NCBI GenBank assembly: GCA_000231825.2
Contig: JH720300.1
Location: forward strand, 738,480 to 802,479
Length of the DNA: 64,000 nt
Reading direction: 5' to 3'
Origin: Tetrahymena elliotti 4EA
Lineage: Eukaryota; Ciliophora; Oligohymenophorea; Hymenostomatida; Tetrahymenidae
The first letter of the stretch is position 1. Each line of letters opens with the position of its first letter. The notes beneath the pieces were generated by a model that was not told the origin of the DNA, ran no database searches, and saw only the letters and a program-made list of their open reading frames with translations. Position numbers and translations under genes: made by a program. Positions 26,640 to 39,239 of this stretch are shown here, in pieces.

Positions 26640-27559
26640 ATTACTTATCAAAGATCTAGTCTTTGAAATTAAAGATATTACTAAAAAAATATTTTACTTT
26701 TTGTGTTTGTAAAATTATTAAAAAAATTTTAATTCTTTTTTTGTGTGGTTTTTTTGGATTTATATGAATAAAATTAGATAGATTAATTTCTCGAAAGAAA
26801 CGTATATATAAAATTAATTCTTTAATGCTTAACAATACAATTTTATTATTAGAAATTCAATTTGAAGATATAAAGTCCATAATTCCTTTATAATATTAAT
26901 GTTAGTTATATTGTTTAATAAAACAATTTTATTATTAGATATTCAAATTGAGGACCGAATGTTCATAATTCCTTTAATTAAAATTATGATCTAATATTTT
27001 TTTAATTTATGTGAAAAACAATTGTATTTTTAACTATACTTTTATATAGAGCATTACCTTACTTTTATATTTTATTGTGTTGTTTGTCTTAAAATTTTAT
27101 TTTACTTTTTCATACTGGCTGGCATTAACAATTTCCTTTTGTTTATAAACTTATTTTTTTTTCCTATTTTTTATGATCTCAAGTTAATTGTGAAAAAAAT
27201 TAAAAATAGTTTTTTTATTCATTTCACTTTTCGTAAGGAACTTAATCTTTAAATAATTTCTTACAATATTTCAAATAGATACCTTAATAATAATTAATCA
27301 ATATTAGATAACTTTTGTTATAATTTTCATATAATTGTGAATACAACAACCACAATTATTTTTAAATTTTATAAAGAACCAATCAATAAATATACTTTGA
27401 AATAATAGTATTTATTTTATATAAATTATTTTAAATCCTTTAATGAACAACTTAAAGGTCTTTTAAAGATATATAAATTTAACTAATTTTTTAATATAAT
27501 AATGATAAATTATTTTAATTTTAAGTGAATAAGTAATTTTTTCAGAATTCAGAACAATT
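26640..27559. other. Intergenic region, convergent gene ends
   Basis: It holds the 3' flanks of the GNAT-like gene (plus) and the PAP2 gene (minus). The only structure is a 54-nt imperfect direct repeat (separate entry). The rest is A/T-rich without coding signal. Confidence 0.6.
26837..26976. repeat. 54-nt direct repeat, two copies 86 nt apart
   Basis: Copy 1 is 26837-26890 and copy 2 is 26923-26976. Both start acaattttattattaga and end cataattccttta, with a handful of substitutions and no length change. This is a recent local duplication in non-coding DNA; no transposon ends or target-site duplication were seen. Confidence 0.75.
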
Positions 27560-29443
27560 TCAAGCGTTTATGATGTTGCTTTTTAGATTTTATAACTCCT
27601 GATTACTATTTTGATCAGATGACGGTTTTATATTTAAAGTGTCTAGATTATCTGATTTGGGTTATTTGTTTTGAACATCAGTATTTTAAATATTTTGAGC
27701 AGATTTTCCTTAGCCTTGCTGTTCTTCATTAGGAGTTATTTTATATGAATTTTCGTTAGTGTTTGAGGATTAATCTGAATGTAAATCTTCAATTAGAATA
27801 ACGACTTTAGTTTCTTAATTTGTAATTTCGTAGTTTAAATCTCCTTCAACTTAACATTTAAAGAATTGAAAAAACTTAGTTCTAAAGAGTACTAAATTCA
27901 GCCCTGCTAAAAAGGTTCCTAAATTGTAAGCTATGAAGAATCTAAGATAGACTAAATCCTTTGGAGTAAATTAAACAGATATCCAAGGAATACCAAAACT
28001 GATGGCCAATAAAATAATATCAGAAATAACTCTTAATAAAATCATTTTTTTAGGCATCTTTTTGTAATTTTCTAAAAGCTTTTTCTCATTGTAATTTCCT
28101 TTCATAAATAAAAATCCTATTAATAGTCCAAAAGTTAGTCCATAAACACCCATATCTGAGAAAGTTTTATGATATAAAGAAACATGTAGTAAATCAGAGT
28201 CAAATGGTTTTTTACAAGTTTAAATGATGCCTTCTATCCACATTTAGGGTATATCAAAATGACTTTTATTCATTTCATAAACAAGAATGCACATTCCTGT
28301 AATGAATAAGTATAATAAAACATATGTAACAAGCAACCATTTCTTTTTTAAAGTAAAACCTTTTTCTTCCATAATTTTAGCACTAAAATACCTAAATCTT
28401 TTATAGAATACCTATTTATAATTAAATAAATTTAATTAGTTTTTCCTCTCATACTTGTTACAAATTTTTCTAAGGAGAAAATTAATGTAAAAACCAATAA
28501 ATAAAATAAAAATCTAATGGGCATCAAACTAATAATTTTTCAGTAATTCCAATGGCTCTTTTAATTATTTTGATAAAATGAGTAATCTTAATCAATAAGT
28601 ATATTAAAATTTCTTTAATTTTTTACAGAATTTTTTTTGTTTACTCTTGGTAAAGTAAATTTTTTGTAAAGAAAATATATGAATGAGTAATTATCTTTTT
28701 TAAAGCCTAAAATTTCAAAAGAAAAAATGAATTTAAATGATTACACAAATGAAAGCTAAAATCCAGAGAATTCCAAAGACCCAACCTAATAAAACTTAAT
28801 TTAATGAATGCATTCCTAAACAAACTCTAGCCCAGCCAATCAAAATACATAGAATTAATCCAATTAAGTTAACCCAAAATCTTCTTTAATGGAGCTTATA
28901 ATTGCCATTCTCATCTTTAATTAGCATTTTAAAGCAGTCATTATCAGCTATATAATGAGAAACATAAACCATGACTAAGTTATTTACTCCGTGTCCTGAA
29001 GGATTGCCAAATTCAGGCCCACATTCGTCTGTTTTTATGTCTAAATCTACAAAGTATGGTCTTGGGTCTCTGTATAGACTTTTCAAAAAAGTCATTTAGA
29101 AAAGAGAAAGAACTGTGATCATGAGTAAATATAACCCATCTATTTATCTAGGTGTAATCCAAAAAACATAAGCAATCATAAGACCGTCCAAAATGATAGA
29201 TAAAGTTGATATTCTCCTATTAAACCACTCATAACCGCTTCCAGTATGATCCATAATATGTAAAGTTACTTCATTTGATTTATCAAAGAAGTCATCCCTA
29301 GTAAAAATATCTTAAATGATGTAGGCAATGCACAGAATGATGGCAACCCAAAATAATAAACTTAATTTTTAAATATTCTTTCTTCTATTCTCTTCAATTT
29401 ATTTTTGAGTGATCGTTTCTTCTTTTTGAGTTTACTACTACAT
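27560..29443 (-). CDS. PAP2-superfamily lipid phosphatase, 516 aa
   Basis: A multi-pass membrane phosphatase of the type that dephosphorylates phosphatidate, sphingosine-1-phosphate or similar lipid phosphates at ER or endomembranes. Exons 28745-29443 and 27560-28411, with a 333-nt intron, phase 0. Family motifs are visible: KSLYRDPRP (motif 1, K-x6-RP), NPSGHGVNN (motif 2, PSGH) and ARVCLGMHSLNQVLLGW (motif 3, R-x5-H). The nucleophile and acid-base histidines are therefore present, but the usual Asp after motif 3 His is replaced by Asn/Gln. Several hydrophobic helices precede and follow, including LSLLFWVAIILCIAYII, and the Q/N/S-rich C-terminal ~100 residues are probably cytosolic and disordered. 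Resembles the sphingosine-phosphate-phosphatase/glucose-6-phosphatase branch; the exact substrate is unknown. Confidence 0.88.
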
Positions 29444-30449
29444 GATTATTGGTTGTCTTCGCTTTTTCTACTTATCTTTCTACTTTTTTTGTTTTTTTTT
29501 TGTTTGTTTATTTGATCAATAATTTTGAGATACAAATTATTATGATATAATTTAAAGCCCTTTTGCTTTGATCGATTTTAACCAAGTAAAAACTAAAGTT
29601 TAATGGATAAACATTTTAGTTAATTTGGGTAATAGTAATGTATTATAAGAATTTGGTTATTGCATTATTATTTAGCAAATGCGGATAGACTATATTAATA
29701 GTAAATAGCAGATATAATCTTTATCTGTCGGATTTGATAGATTACTTGTTTTAATTACATTTAATCTTATGAAACACAGAAATCTCTATTAATTAAAATA
29801 GATAATCTAGAACAAATCTTATTCTTACTTGACATTTGTACACTTTGCTAAAATTATAAAGGAGCATACCCATGTATAATATTCAAATATACTTATAAAA
29901 TCTATTAAATATTAATAAATATTTACAATTTCTGTTGATTGTATTCAATGCCATCTAGATAATTAAAATTTACTTTTTTAAATTAATAGATTTGTGATCT
30001 GAATAAATCATACACAAAATTTAAAAAAGAATACAAAAGTTCTTCTGAAATCTAGAATAGAATCCTAAAAAATCTTACCAATTATTTGATTTAAATATAT
30101 AAACAATAAAACAATTAATAATTTATTTGAAGAAATAAATAAAATGATGAAGAAATGATATTTTATGTTGAAAATAAAAGCAAGCATTCTTACAATATAA
30201 AGTTATTTTTTACCATAAAATACCAAAGATCCTATAAAGGAATTTTTTAACTGTATCAGATAAAAATTATTTTGATAAAAAGAAAATTTGGAGTTTTTAA
30301 TGTTTTACAAAAATAACTTTTTTAAGTTTTAAAGAATAGCACAAAATGTATCATAATTTGTTACTTCATTTTATTTATCTTATCAAAACATTATGTAGAA
30401 GCTATTATATATTTATTTATTTATTTATTCAAAATTAGCCCTGCTAATT
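29444..30449. other. 1-kb intergenic region
   Basis: This contains the PAP2 upstream region and the VPS13-like downstream region. It is A/T-rich with a short ttatttatttatttattc tract near 30414. No gene was seen. Confidence 0.6.
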
Positions 30450-33400
30450 TCAAAAATCAATTACATAATCTTCATCATCTTCCTTATTAATAATTTATGA
30501 TAAATCAACCATTTTTTTTATTCTCTATTAGTAAAAAATAAATTAAAAAAATAATAAATTGATTACAAAAGTAATTTACATTGATCATGTATTTAATTGC
30601 TTTAAATTTTGAAGTTGTAGACATTTTAAAATGATATAAGCTGACTGTATGTTTGTTGGTTAAATTAGAATTGAAATTTATAATCATCTATCCTGGAGGT
30701 ATTTGAATGTTTATGATATCTTCATTTTCATCAGGAGAAAAATGATCTTTAGCATCTATATTTATTGAGCCGATACAAATGCAAACATTAAATTACTTAG
30801 TGCCTATATACTCATCAAGAAGATCAAAGAATTCTATTTTCTTTTCTTTAAAGATTAAATTTTTTTTCTTCTAGCCAGCTATTTTTTTGTAGAGATAGTA
30901 ATTAAAGATTTAGTACATCTAAATTTTAGATCTTAGCAAGCTTAGTCTTGTGTGCAACTTACTATCTCTGCCATTAATCAATTTAGATAAATCTCCTTCT
31001 TCTCCTATTATTTTTTATTTAATTTATAAATCTTTTTCTTGATAAAATTTTGTGAATTTAAAATACTTTAAAGGTTGATCTGCTTTGTGTTGGACTTGTA
31101 TGTGGTCTAAATCATTTCTAAAGGATCTTCTTAAATAGCTTCTAATCTGCTTGGTAGATTATTTCTGTTTTCTGAAAATAAGGATTGGTATTCCTTTGGA
31201 AAATTTGGTAGATTTTTGATATCCTCTAAATCAATATAATCTTAATCAGTATTTTAAGAATGAATATTTGTAAAAAATAATTTTTAATTGTTATTTTAAT
31301 TTTAATTTTAGTTTTAATCAAAATAATCATCTTCATCATCATCAAAAAGATAAAGACCATCTTTTTAATTTTTTTCTATATCATAGTTCTCTTTAACACT
31401 ATTTTTTTATTATTTATTATCACCTTACTTTTATCCTAAATTCTTAGAATTAGCAAGAGGTCTCAGCAAAGATTAAATTTAAAGTGAAGAATTTATTTTA
31501 TATTGACCATTTCTGTATTTGAGAAAATTGGCTTTCTTTATGATGCTTGTTACTTTTTGGTAATCTCTTTTAGAAAAACACTCAGCAATTTAATTTAAAA
31601 ACTATCTAAAGGGGAATTCTTTGTAGTAGTTGAGAATTTCTTTGATGTCTCTTGTGTCCTAGTTTAGATGAATTTCAGGTAGCTATACATTTAAATTAAC
31701 TTAATTTCTTGATGTGTTGGTTAAAAATTTAATCACAAAATTTGTTTTAATTTAAATTAAGTCTCTTCTTTCCTTTTCTTTCATCATAATTTCATTTAAA
31801 TCTATTTTCCTTTTCTCATTATTTTCTTTGTGAGATTTTGTTTCAAAAAAATCTTCTTGAATTTCAAAATCTTATTAAAATATTTGTTTTCTTTTCTTTG
31901 GAGAAGAAGATGAATGCATGCTTGAGTTATTAAATTACGAATTGGTATAATTTGAATCTTCTTTTACCATAAACTCATCAATATCTTAATTCTTAGCTGA
32001 TTTAGTATTCTACTCTGACAAAGATTCAAATTAGACAACATCAATATTTGATCTTCTAGTCACTTACTAAGAAAAAAAATTTTAGCCACTATTCTATAGA
32101 CTGTTACTAACAGGGAAGGGAGGAGATCCAATACCGTCATAAGATGCAAAAAATTATCTATTATTGTTGTTATTATTAGAATTATTATCAAAAATCTTTC
32201 TTTAATTCTGCTTTCTCTAGGCTGAATCGATCTATTATGAGTAGATTGTTTGGTTATTTTTATCATTTGCTAACTTTTTATCATAAATACTTCTGGGTTA
32301 AAATGGAGTAACTCCTACAAACAAACTCTCCTGCTGAATTTCTGATTTCGATTTCTTATCACTATTGGCTTTAACAACCTTTTCACATCCATGAAGATAA
32401 ATAGAAATTGGGCTGAAATCAAAAAAAAAAATATAATCATTTTATTTATTAGAGAATTCTGAGTAAAGCAAATTATAATAAAAAGTTAAAAATCTATTAT
32501 TTTTATCAAGAAAGTAAAGCTCAAATTTGCTGATTTTGAATATCAAAGTGAAAGTTGATTCTTTCAACTCTTCTAAGAATTGCAAACTTCTCTTTTCTGT
32601 TTCCTTCATATTCTGAATCATTTCTATTTCCTCAGTCAGTTCTTTATTTAAAATATCATTGAAAATTGCTATTGTCTACTATAAGTTGGCCATCTTCATT
32701 TTTTAATTACTTAATTTATTATTAAAAAACTATTAAAATATTTTGATTAAATGTAAAGTATGAATCATACATCAATTAAGGATATTCTAGACTATAAAGA
32801 ACACTTGTTAGTTAAAACTTTTTATAGACTTCAGTATATTGTTCTTATTGTGTTTTTTACAATCTAATTTTCCAAATAACAAGCCTAAACCAATCCCTAA
32901 TAATTTACTAATTTACCTTCTTTTACACTTCTGTTATGTTTTTATTAAATTACTGCATAATAGGACGTAATTTTGGTTTAAATCTCTGCAAGTAAGGCCA
33001 GTAACTTTAATTTTTAAAAAACTCTGTGATTTCTTTTAATGTAATAAAGTATTCTTTATCAATCATAATTTCTGGCTGAGTTATACTCATTTATATTAAA
33101 TAATTATTCTACATATTAGCAATTTAGGAATTAATAAACTAAACATGACTTTGAGAAGATAGCATATTTACTGAATTCATTTAAGGATTTGTTGCAAAAT
33201 TAGAATTATTTTATAACCTAGGAGAAGTAGAATGAATGTAATTGCATTTTATTAAATTTATTTTTAGTATTTTAAATATATGAAGATCATCACTTGACTA
33301 AAAGAACTACTTGATTAAAAAACTCCTTAAATCATCAAACTTAATAGCTTCTAATATTCCCATATTTTGATAAGCAACTTCTCTTAGCAAACTATCTGGA

Positions 33401-34427
33401 ATAGCCTGTTCTGATTTATTCTTTAAATACACTGTTAGGTTAGTTATCTGAAGAAATTTAAGCCATTTAATAGATTCCCTATTTTAAGAAAGTGGATCAG
33501 TGCTTAAATCAATAACTTTTGTATTAATAGTGGACAAAACCTCACTTTTTTAGGGTAAAAGGAGAAGATTTTCTATTAATAAACCTATTGAGATAGGATT
33601 TTAATAGGAAATATAATCATCCTCTAGTCTAATGTGAATTCTATTAATAGATATCTGTTTTGAATAGCAAAAATAATAAAATTTTTAACAATAAATAAAT
33701 AAAAACTATCTTCTACTTTTAATTTCTCTAACATTTCTTTTAGCTTTTCTTCAATTGCCTTTTCAAAAATACCTTTCTCTTCTTGTTTTGAATTTGATTT
33801 TTTTTCATCAGCAAAGTCATAATTTGCTGATAATTTACTGTTATTTCCCCTTATTTTTTTCAACCCTTCCTAATTCAAATATAAATAACCTTATTTTTAT
33901 CAAGTCAGCTCTATAAATATCTACAAAATATTACCTATATTTAACTTATAAATTTGTAGAGGTTAAATGTTTTGAAAATGCTTTTTTCACTTGTCTCAAG
34001 TGCTGCTTCATTTCTGCTGTAATTGCATGTTAGCTTATCCATCAATTCATCTGATTCATAATAATCCTAAACAAGTAGGTTTTAAAATCAAAATCAACTA
34101 AATTTAACTAAATTTTACAGCTCCAGACTTAATAGAATTATAAGATGGCTTTAAAACAATCATGAGTTCATCTACTTAAATCTTGACATTTGATAGCTGC
34201 AAAATAGAGCCGTATTCAACAGAAATTTTAGAAATTAGTCCAGCTTTCAATTAAAATGGAATATTTAATTCATTTTTGATAATATTATTAATCTCTACAG
34301 GTTTTAAAGTTAGCTACCTAAGTTCAAACTTTCCCTGCATCAACCCTAAATTTAACTGCTGGTCATTGAAACCATATAAATACTATCCTATTTTGTTATT
34401 CAAGTATTAAAAAAATGCACCTTTCAT
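30450..34427 (-). CDS. Short VPS13-like (chorein N-terminal) lipid-transfer protein
   Basis: VPS13-family bridge proteins move lipids between organelles along a long hydrophobic groove. The N-terminus has the chorein pattern: MKGAFFQYLNNKIGQYLYGF, DQQLNLGLMQGKFELRQLTL, IPFQLKAGLISKISVEYGSI. Further VPS13 landmarks follow: ISINRIHIRLEDD, WPYLQRFKPKLRP, WFRLVIWKIRLQK, and YTE/FFNNKLSN leading to the helical LQQTIAIFND. The middle and C-terminal parts are Q/N/S-rich, ending KEDDEDYVIDF. About 1,200 residues in at least 7 exons; introns of 52-113 nt fit phases, plus one apparent intron of only 29-35 nt near 31040-31070 needed to keep frame. It lacks a recognisable VAB, ATG2-C or PH-like C-terminus and is far shorter than yeast Vps13. 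Splitting into two genes near 32700 is possible but the family text crosses the junction. Confidence 0.8.
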
Positions 34428-35238
34428 TTTTAAAGATTTAATTATTTTCCGCAAAAAATATTTATTAATAAAAACTAATCAAATTTTTAATTTGAAAATA
34501 TGTCTGGTAAATGTTAATAAAATTTTATTTCATTAATTGAGATTATCAATAAAAACATCTAAAAATATATTCTTCACTTTAAAATATTTTAAACTTAAAA
34601 GTAGAATAATTCATTTTAATTTAACTTTTAAAGTTAGCTATTTATTTATGAATATTTTTCTTATCTTAAATACTTAAATAATATTAATTTTATTAAGTTT
34701 CAATCTAAAACTGTATTAGAATATCTTATGTAAAATTGTTCTATACTTTTAATTCAGCAATTTTATTTGTAAACATTTAGTAGAATTTTGGCAAATAAAT
34801 CTTTAAATTAAGAAAATAACAATTACTTAGAATTTTATTTAGAAAATCACAATATTTTGGTAAAATGTTTTTAGAGAGTTTAACATTTGGTTTTAGAAAT
34901 TAAGCTATTTTTTGTTAGGTTAACACAAACATTAAAGCAACATTTATATTTCATAAAGAAGATAAATCTTGAAAATGTACCTAATCCTAATCATTCTTTA
35001 CAACTAAGCGTAATAAAAAAACAAAAGAAGATAAACTAATTTTTAAGAAATAAACATATTAAAATTATAATTAAATTATTTTGACTGCAAACTTAATTTT
35101 CCAAAACTAAGTTTTTTTTATATAATAACTTTAAACTTTTAATTAATTTATCAATTAAATTTTGGAAAAATAAACATATTTTTGATAAATTTTAACTAAT
35201 AAAATACACATTTATCCTTAAATAATTATAAATTTGCT
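34428..35238. other. Intergenic region
   Basis: A/T-rich spacer between two minus-strand genes. It contains many T-runs and no coding frame or repeat that I can support. Confidence 0.6.
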
Positions 35239-38200
35239 TCAATATTTTTTAGGTGAATATGAATTGTTAAACTTTTAATGTCCTTATGGTTTTGTTTATT
35301 GATTAAATCCAGAAAAAAAGTTTTAATTTGGAAGTTAAAGATAGTTTTTGTTATAATTAATCTAATTGGATTATTGGGGATTTTATTAAATAATAGGTGA
35401 AAACTGAGGAGGGTATTACTAATATTATTGTGGGATCTAGTATGGATATTGTTAAAATGACTATGGGGATCTGTTGAAAGATTCTGGAGATTATTGATAG
35501 GAGTTTGATAGTTATTTAAATGAATTTGGAGAATACTGAGGAGATGGTAAAGATTGCATTTAGTTTGAAATTACTTCTTAGTTATTGATAGGATTATAAC
35601 AATTTATGTCTTATAAGGTTTTATTAATTCTTGATCTTATTGATTCATTGAATTAGATTGAATTATTTTAACTAAGCCTTTAACAAAGCAGTATATGAAT
35701 GTAATAAAACTGGTTAAATTACTTTTTGTTAATAATTTTTTCATATGAGTCTTTTTTTTGTTATTTGAAAAGAAGATCATCAGAGTTGTTAAGATCTAAA
35801 TAATATTCAATTTGTTTAAGATCTTCTTCTTAAATTAGTTTATCTACTAACTATTAAATAGTTATATTTGATCCTTGGTTGCTATACACATATTCATCTT
35901 TTGTTTTTGGCTCATGCTTAATATTATCAAAGAATATTTTAAGCATGCTCTTTTAAAAAGTACTATCTTTAGCTTAGTTTAACTAAATTTCTTAGATATC
36001 TTTGTATTCAAACTCTACAAAATTTATCTATTTAATTACTTAGAGTGGTAAGATGCAAATTCTCACAATCTTACCTGTATAAATCTACTATAAAACCCTT
36101 ATCTAATTCATAAAGTGTTCTTGGTAATCAACTAAGATCTTATAATAAACATCCTATCCTGTGAATTTCCAGTCAAAAATTAATGCCTCTTTTTCATTTT
36201 CTGCAACCATATCATACCTTTTTTTCTCTCCTTCACTACTGAATTCTTACTCAACTCCAGTTACTTTCATCCCTCTTATTGTAATATAATCTTAAACCAC
36301 TCTAACATAATGCTTTAGAAAATTTTGCTAATCTTCAGTCAAAGAATTACAGCTTTTCAACATGTTCTAATTATTTCTGAATAAATTTGCAACATATCTA
36401 TGAATTTCAATTCCTTTTTCTTTTTTCATTTTGATTAATTTATTTTCTTTAGAAAATACATCTTTCTTTATTTCAGAAGAAGGATTTAAAATGTATTTCA
36501 GATAAAAAATAGAGCACAACCTATTTTTCTAAAATCCTTATTTTTCTAACTCCTCAATTGGCTAATTTATTATGATAACCTAATCATTTAGCTATCTAGT
36601 AAGCTTTACTACATTTTTATCCTCTTCCTCTTTTTAAGTTTATAAACTACTTTTTATTAAATTTTTTTAAAAAAATATAATTTATAAAAAATTTAATTAA
36701 ATTTCTTAAAAAATTACTCTTGATTTGATACATCCATTATTATTTTTTCATTCATAATATCTTAAAAAGGCTTCTTCTGTGATTAGTTTTAATCATGCTC
36801 TAGCTATTATTACATTATATCTTATTTGTTTTCATATTTATCAGATGATATTTATTGATACTATTAGATATTTTTATTTTAATTATTATTAAAAATATTA
36901 AAATTATCATCCTTATTAAATAATACGATATTTTTTTCTGAGCTCCTTTTTTTATAAAAAGGTTTTTCTGAGAATAAGTCATTTTTTTAAAAGTTTTGAA
37001 TTTAACAATCATTCTATTGTAATCTATAGCCATAATTATTCTAATCATTTTCTTCTCCTTAACTATTTAATTTAGGAGGGTTTAACTCTTATCCAATATC
37101 TTTTTAAAGGTAATCATTTTTATCAAATATATTAAGATTTGAAGTTTTATTATAAAAAGTAATATTCTTTTTTTATAAATTGTTCCCAATAATATCAATT
37201 TAATTACTGTTAAATTAGTTTTGATATTATTAACTATTTTTATCTCCATTTTATTATCTTTACTCTTCCTTATTAAAGTTATTCTGTTGTTAAATTTTGT
37301 TGTAATTATGAGGAGATCTCTCACTTTAAGAAACATCATTTAAAGCTTTATTATTAAATATGTTTATATTTTTATTTCTATCAAAGAATACAACATTCCT
37401 TCCTCTGTTATTTTAATCATAAAAATTGATTTTTTAATTTTAATTTCTAGCTTCATAAAATAATCCATCTTAATTTTTAGAAGAATAAGGTTCTCTTTCC
37501 AGATTCAATTTATTAGGAATTATTTCATTTTAGTATTCATCTCTTTTGCTGGGATAATTATCAAATATGTTAAAATTATTTTTTCTATCAAAAATAACTA
37601 TCTTCTTATCTCTATTTAAATCAAAATACATTAAAATATGTATGATCTCAAATTAATAAATTTAAATTACTTTTTCATTGAATCATTTTAGAATAGACCT
37701 TCTTCATTAACAATTCTTTTTTTATTACAACTTTCAAGTAATTAGAAATCATCAGGGTATTCTTCATGATTTAAATTTTCAATTCTTCTTTTTGAATTTA
37801 GATTGCCTAATGTTAGTTTCTGATTAGATTTACTTTTTTTAAAAAAAAATTATTTATTTAATCTAAATTCAATTAAATATTACTCTAAACGCCTTTAATT
37901 TAAAATATTATCTTCTTAAATTAATTCATGACCAATTTAATTGCTCTAATTCTTAGAATTTTATTAATTTTATGGTTTATAAGGACTTTACACCAATTTT
38001 TTTTCAGATAAAACACTTTATGAAGGATGTGAATTCTAATTATCTTTTAAATTACAATTCTTTTCATCAAAGCCAATAGTGTTATTATTTTTACCAAATT
38101 AAATAATTGAGTACATTTTATTTTAGATATTTAATTAACTTTATTTCTAAAATTTTTCTTATTCAATTTTTTATAACTCTTCTGGTTTATAAAAGTAAGG

Positions 38201-38590
38201 TCTTTATGAAGAATTTTCAGCTTAGTTTTTTTAAACAAATATTTCTTGTTCATTATTTTAGTTCTAATTCTAAGGAATTAGGCATTAATTATCATTTAGC
38301 TATTATTTTTCTTTTATTTAACTTGAGTTTGGTTAATTCTAGCTACTTTGAAAAACTTATTGTTATTTTTCTATTCTTTATCCTTATTTGTCCTAAGAAA
38401 TTGCAATCTATTCTAGTTTTTCTTAAGTTTTGAATAGATTTTAGCAATAATTAAATTATTATTCAAATTCTTCTCCACTTAAATTAGAGAGTAATTTGAT
38501 TTGAGATTCTATCTTACTTTTTATTTATTAAAGATTTAACATTTGCGAATTTAAACAAAATTAATTAATTATAAATATTATCTTATTCAT
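35239..38590 (-). CDS. RecB-like PD-(D/E)XK nuclease-domain protein, Q-rich, 1074 aa
   Basis: Exons 37671-38590, 36718-37611 and 35239-36649 join in phase to 1075 codons. Residues ~1-600 are Q/N-rich with a repeated motif ending N-I-F-[DN] (separate entry). Residues ~684-800 match the RecB/Cas4/Dna2-type PD-(D/E)XK layout: EKGIEIHRYVANLF (the G-x-x-x-H helix), GVEQEFSSEG (the Glu strand), RYDMVAENEKEALIFDWKFT (Asp, then D-x-K) and QIRVLQQIYTGKIVRICIL (the QxxxY-like helix). All metal-binding and catalytic positions appear filled, so it may cut DNA. The C-terminal ~120 residues are P/Q/Y-rich (QSFQQYPYQIPQQYQQYPPQ) and probably disordered. A paralogue lies just upstream on the same strand. Start chosen at the first in-frame ATG; Met17 (38542) is an alternative. 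Substrate unknown. Confidence 0.75.
36900..37611 (-). repeat. Four-copy ~16-residue protein repeat in the nuclease gene
   Basis: Within exon 2 four segments share one pattern: KIVIFDRKNNFNIFDN, NVVFFDRNKNINIFNN, NITFYNKTSNLNIFDK and NIVLFNKDDNFNIFNN. Consensus: [NK]-I/V-V-x-F-[DN]-[RK]-x-x-N-[FIL]-N-I-F-[DN]. The copies are separated by 60-100 residues of Q/N-rich linker. Regularly spaced short linear motifs of this sort usually bind a partner protein. A looser relative (SIIQFGKNNNTIGFDEKN) occurs in exon 1. Confidence 0.75.
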
Positions 38591-39239
38591 TTTTAAGGCC
38601 TTCTTTAATAAAATAAAAACAAATAAATAAAATTCTTTTATCTCAAAATTATTTCTATTTCAAATAGCCATTATTTAAGTTAAATTCATAATTTAATTGA
38701 AGATTCTTAAGATATTTCTAAATAGACGATAAAAAGATCATAAATTAAATAAATTTTTTTGCGTAAATAATACAAAATTAAAATCCTAAGATAAGGTAAT
38801 TAAAATTTAGCAATTCTTATTAAAATTTAATTTTGAAGTAAATTAAAATTGAAAATAAGAAACTTTCTTATTAAAAAAATTTACTAGCCCCTAATTCTTA
38901 ATTAATGAGCTTTTACAGTACTATTTAACTTTTCACAAATTTATTCTGATTTTTTAAAAATTAGAATACCAGACAGACTACATAAAATAAATTTCAAAAC
39001 ATTTTTAAAATAGAGAGTATGAAAAAAAGTAATTATGAAACTTCTGAATCAAAAGATACATGTAGACAGAGGCTCTAATTGTTAATTAAGTATCAAAATA
39101 TATCTAAATCATAAAATTATTACTTCATTAAGGTAAATTTAAATTTAGAGATTTTAAGTATGCAAATTAAAAATTAAGAATGACTAAAATAAGTATTTAT
39201 AAAAACCAGAGATAAATTATTTTTGAAGGATTAAAAATA
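38591..39239. other. Spacer between tandem paralogues
   Basis: 649 bp between the start of the nuclease gene and the stop of its upstream paralogue, both on the minus strand. It is A/T-rich with no coding signal and presumably holds the promoter of the 35239-38590 gene. Confidence 0.6.

Noticed and set aside
32060..32266. 68-codon minus-strand frame
   Set aside because: Out-of-frame shadow of the VPS13-like coding sequence on the same strand.
38107..38433. 108-codon hydrophobic frame on the plus strand
   Set aside because: It is the antisense of the Q-rich exon 1 of the nuclease gene: TAA/TAG Gln codons on the minus strand read as Leu/Phe-rich text on the plus strand.
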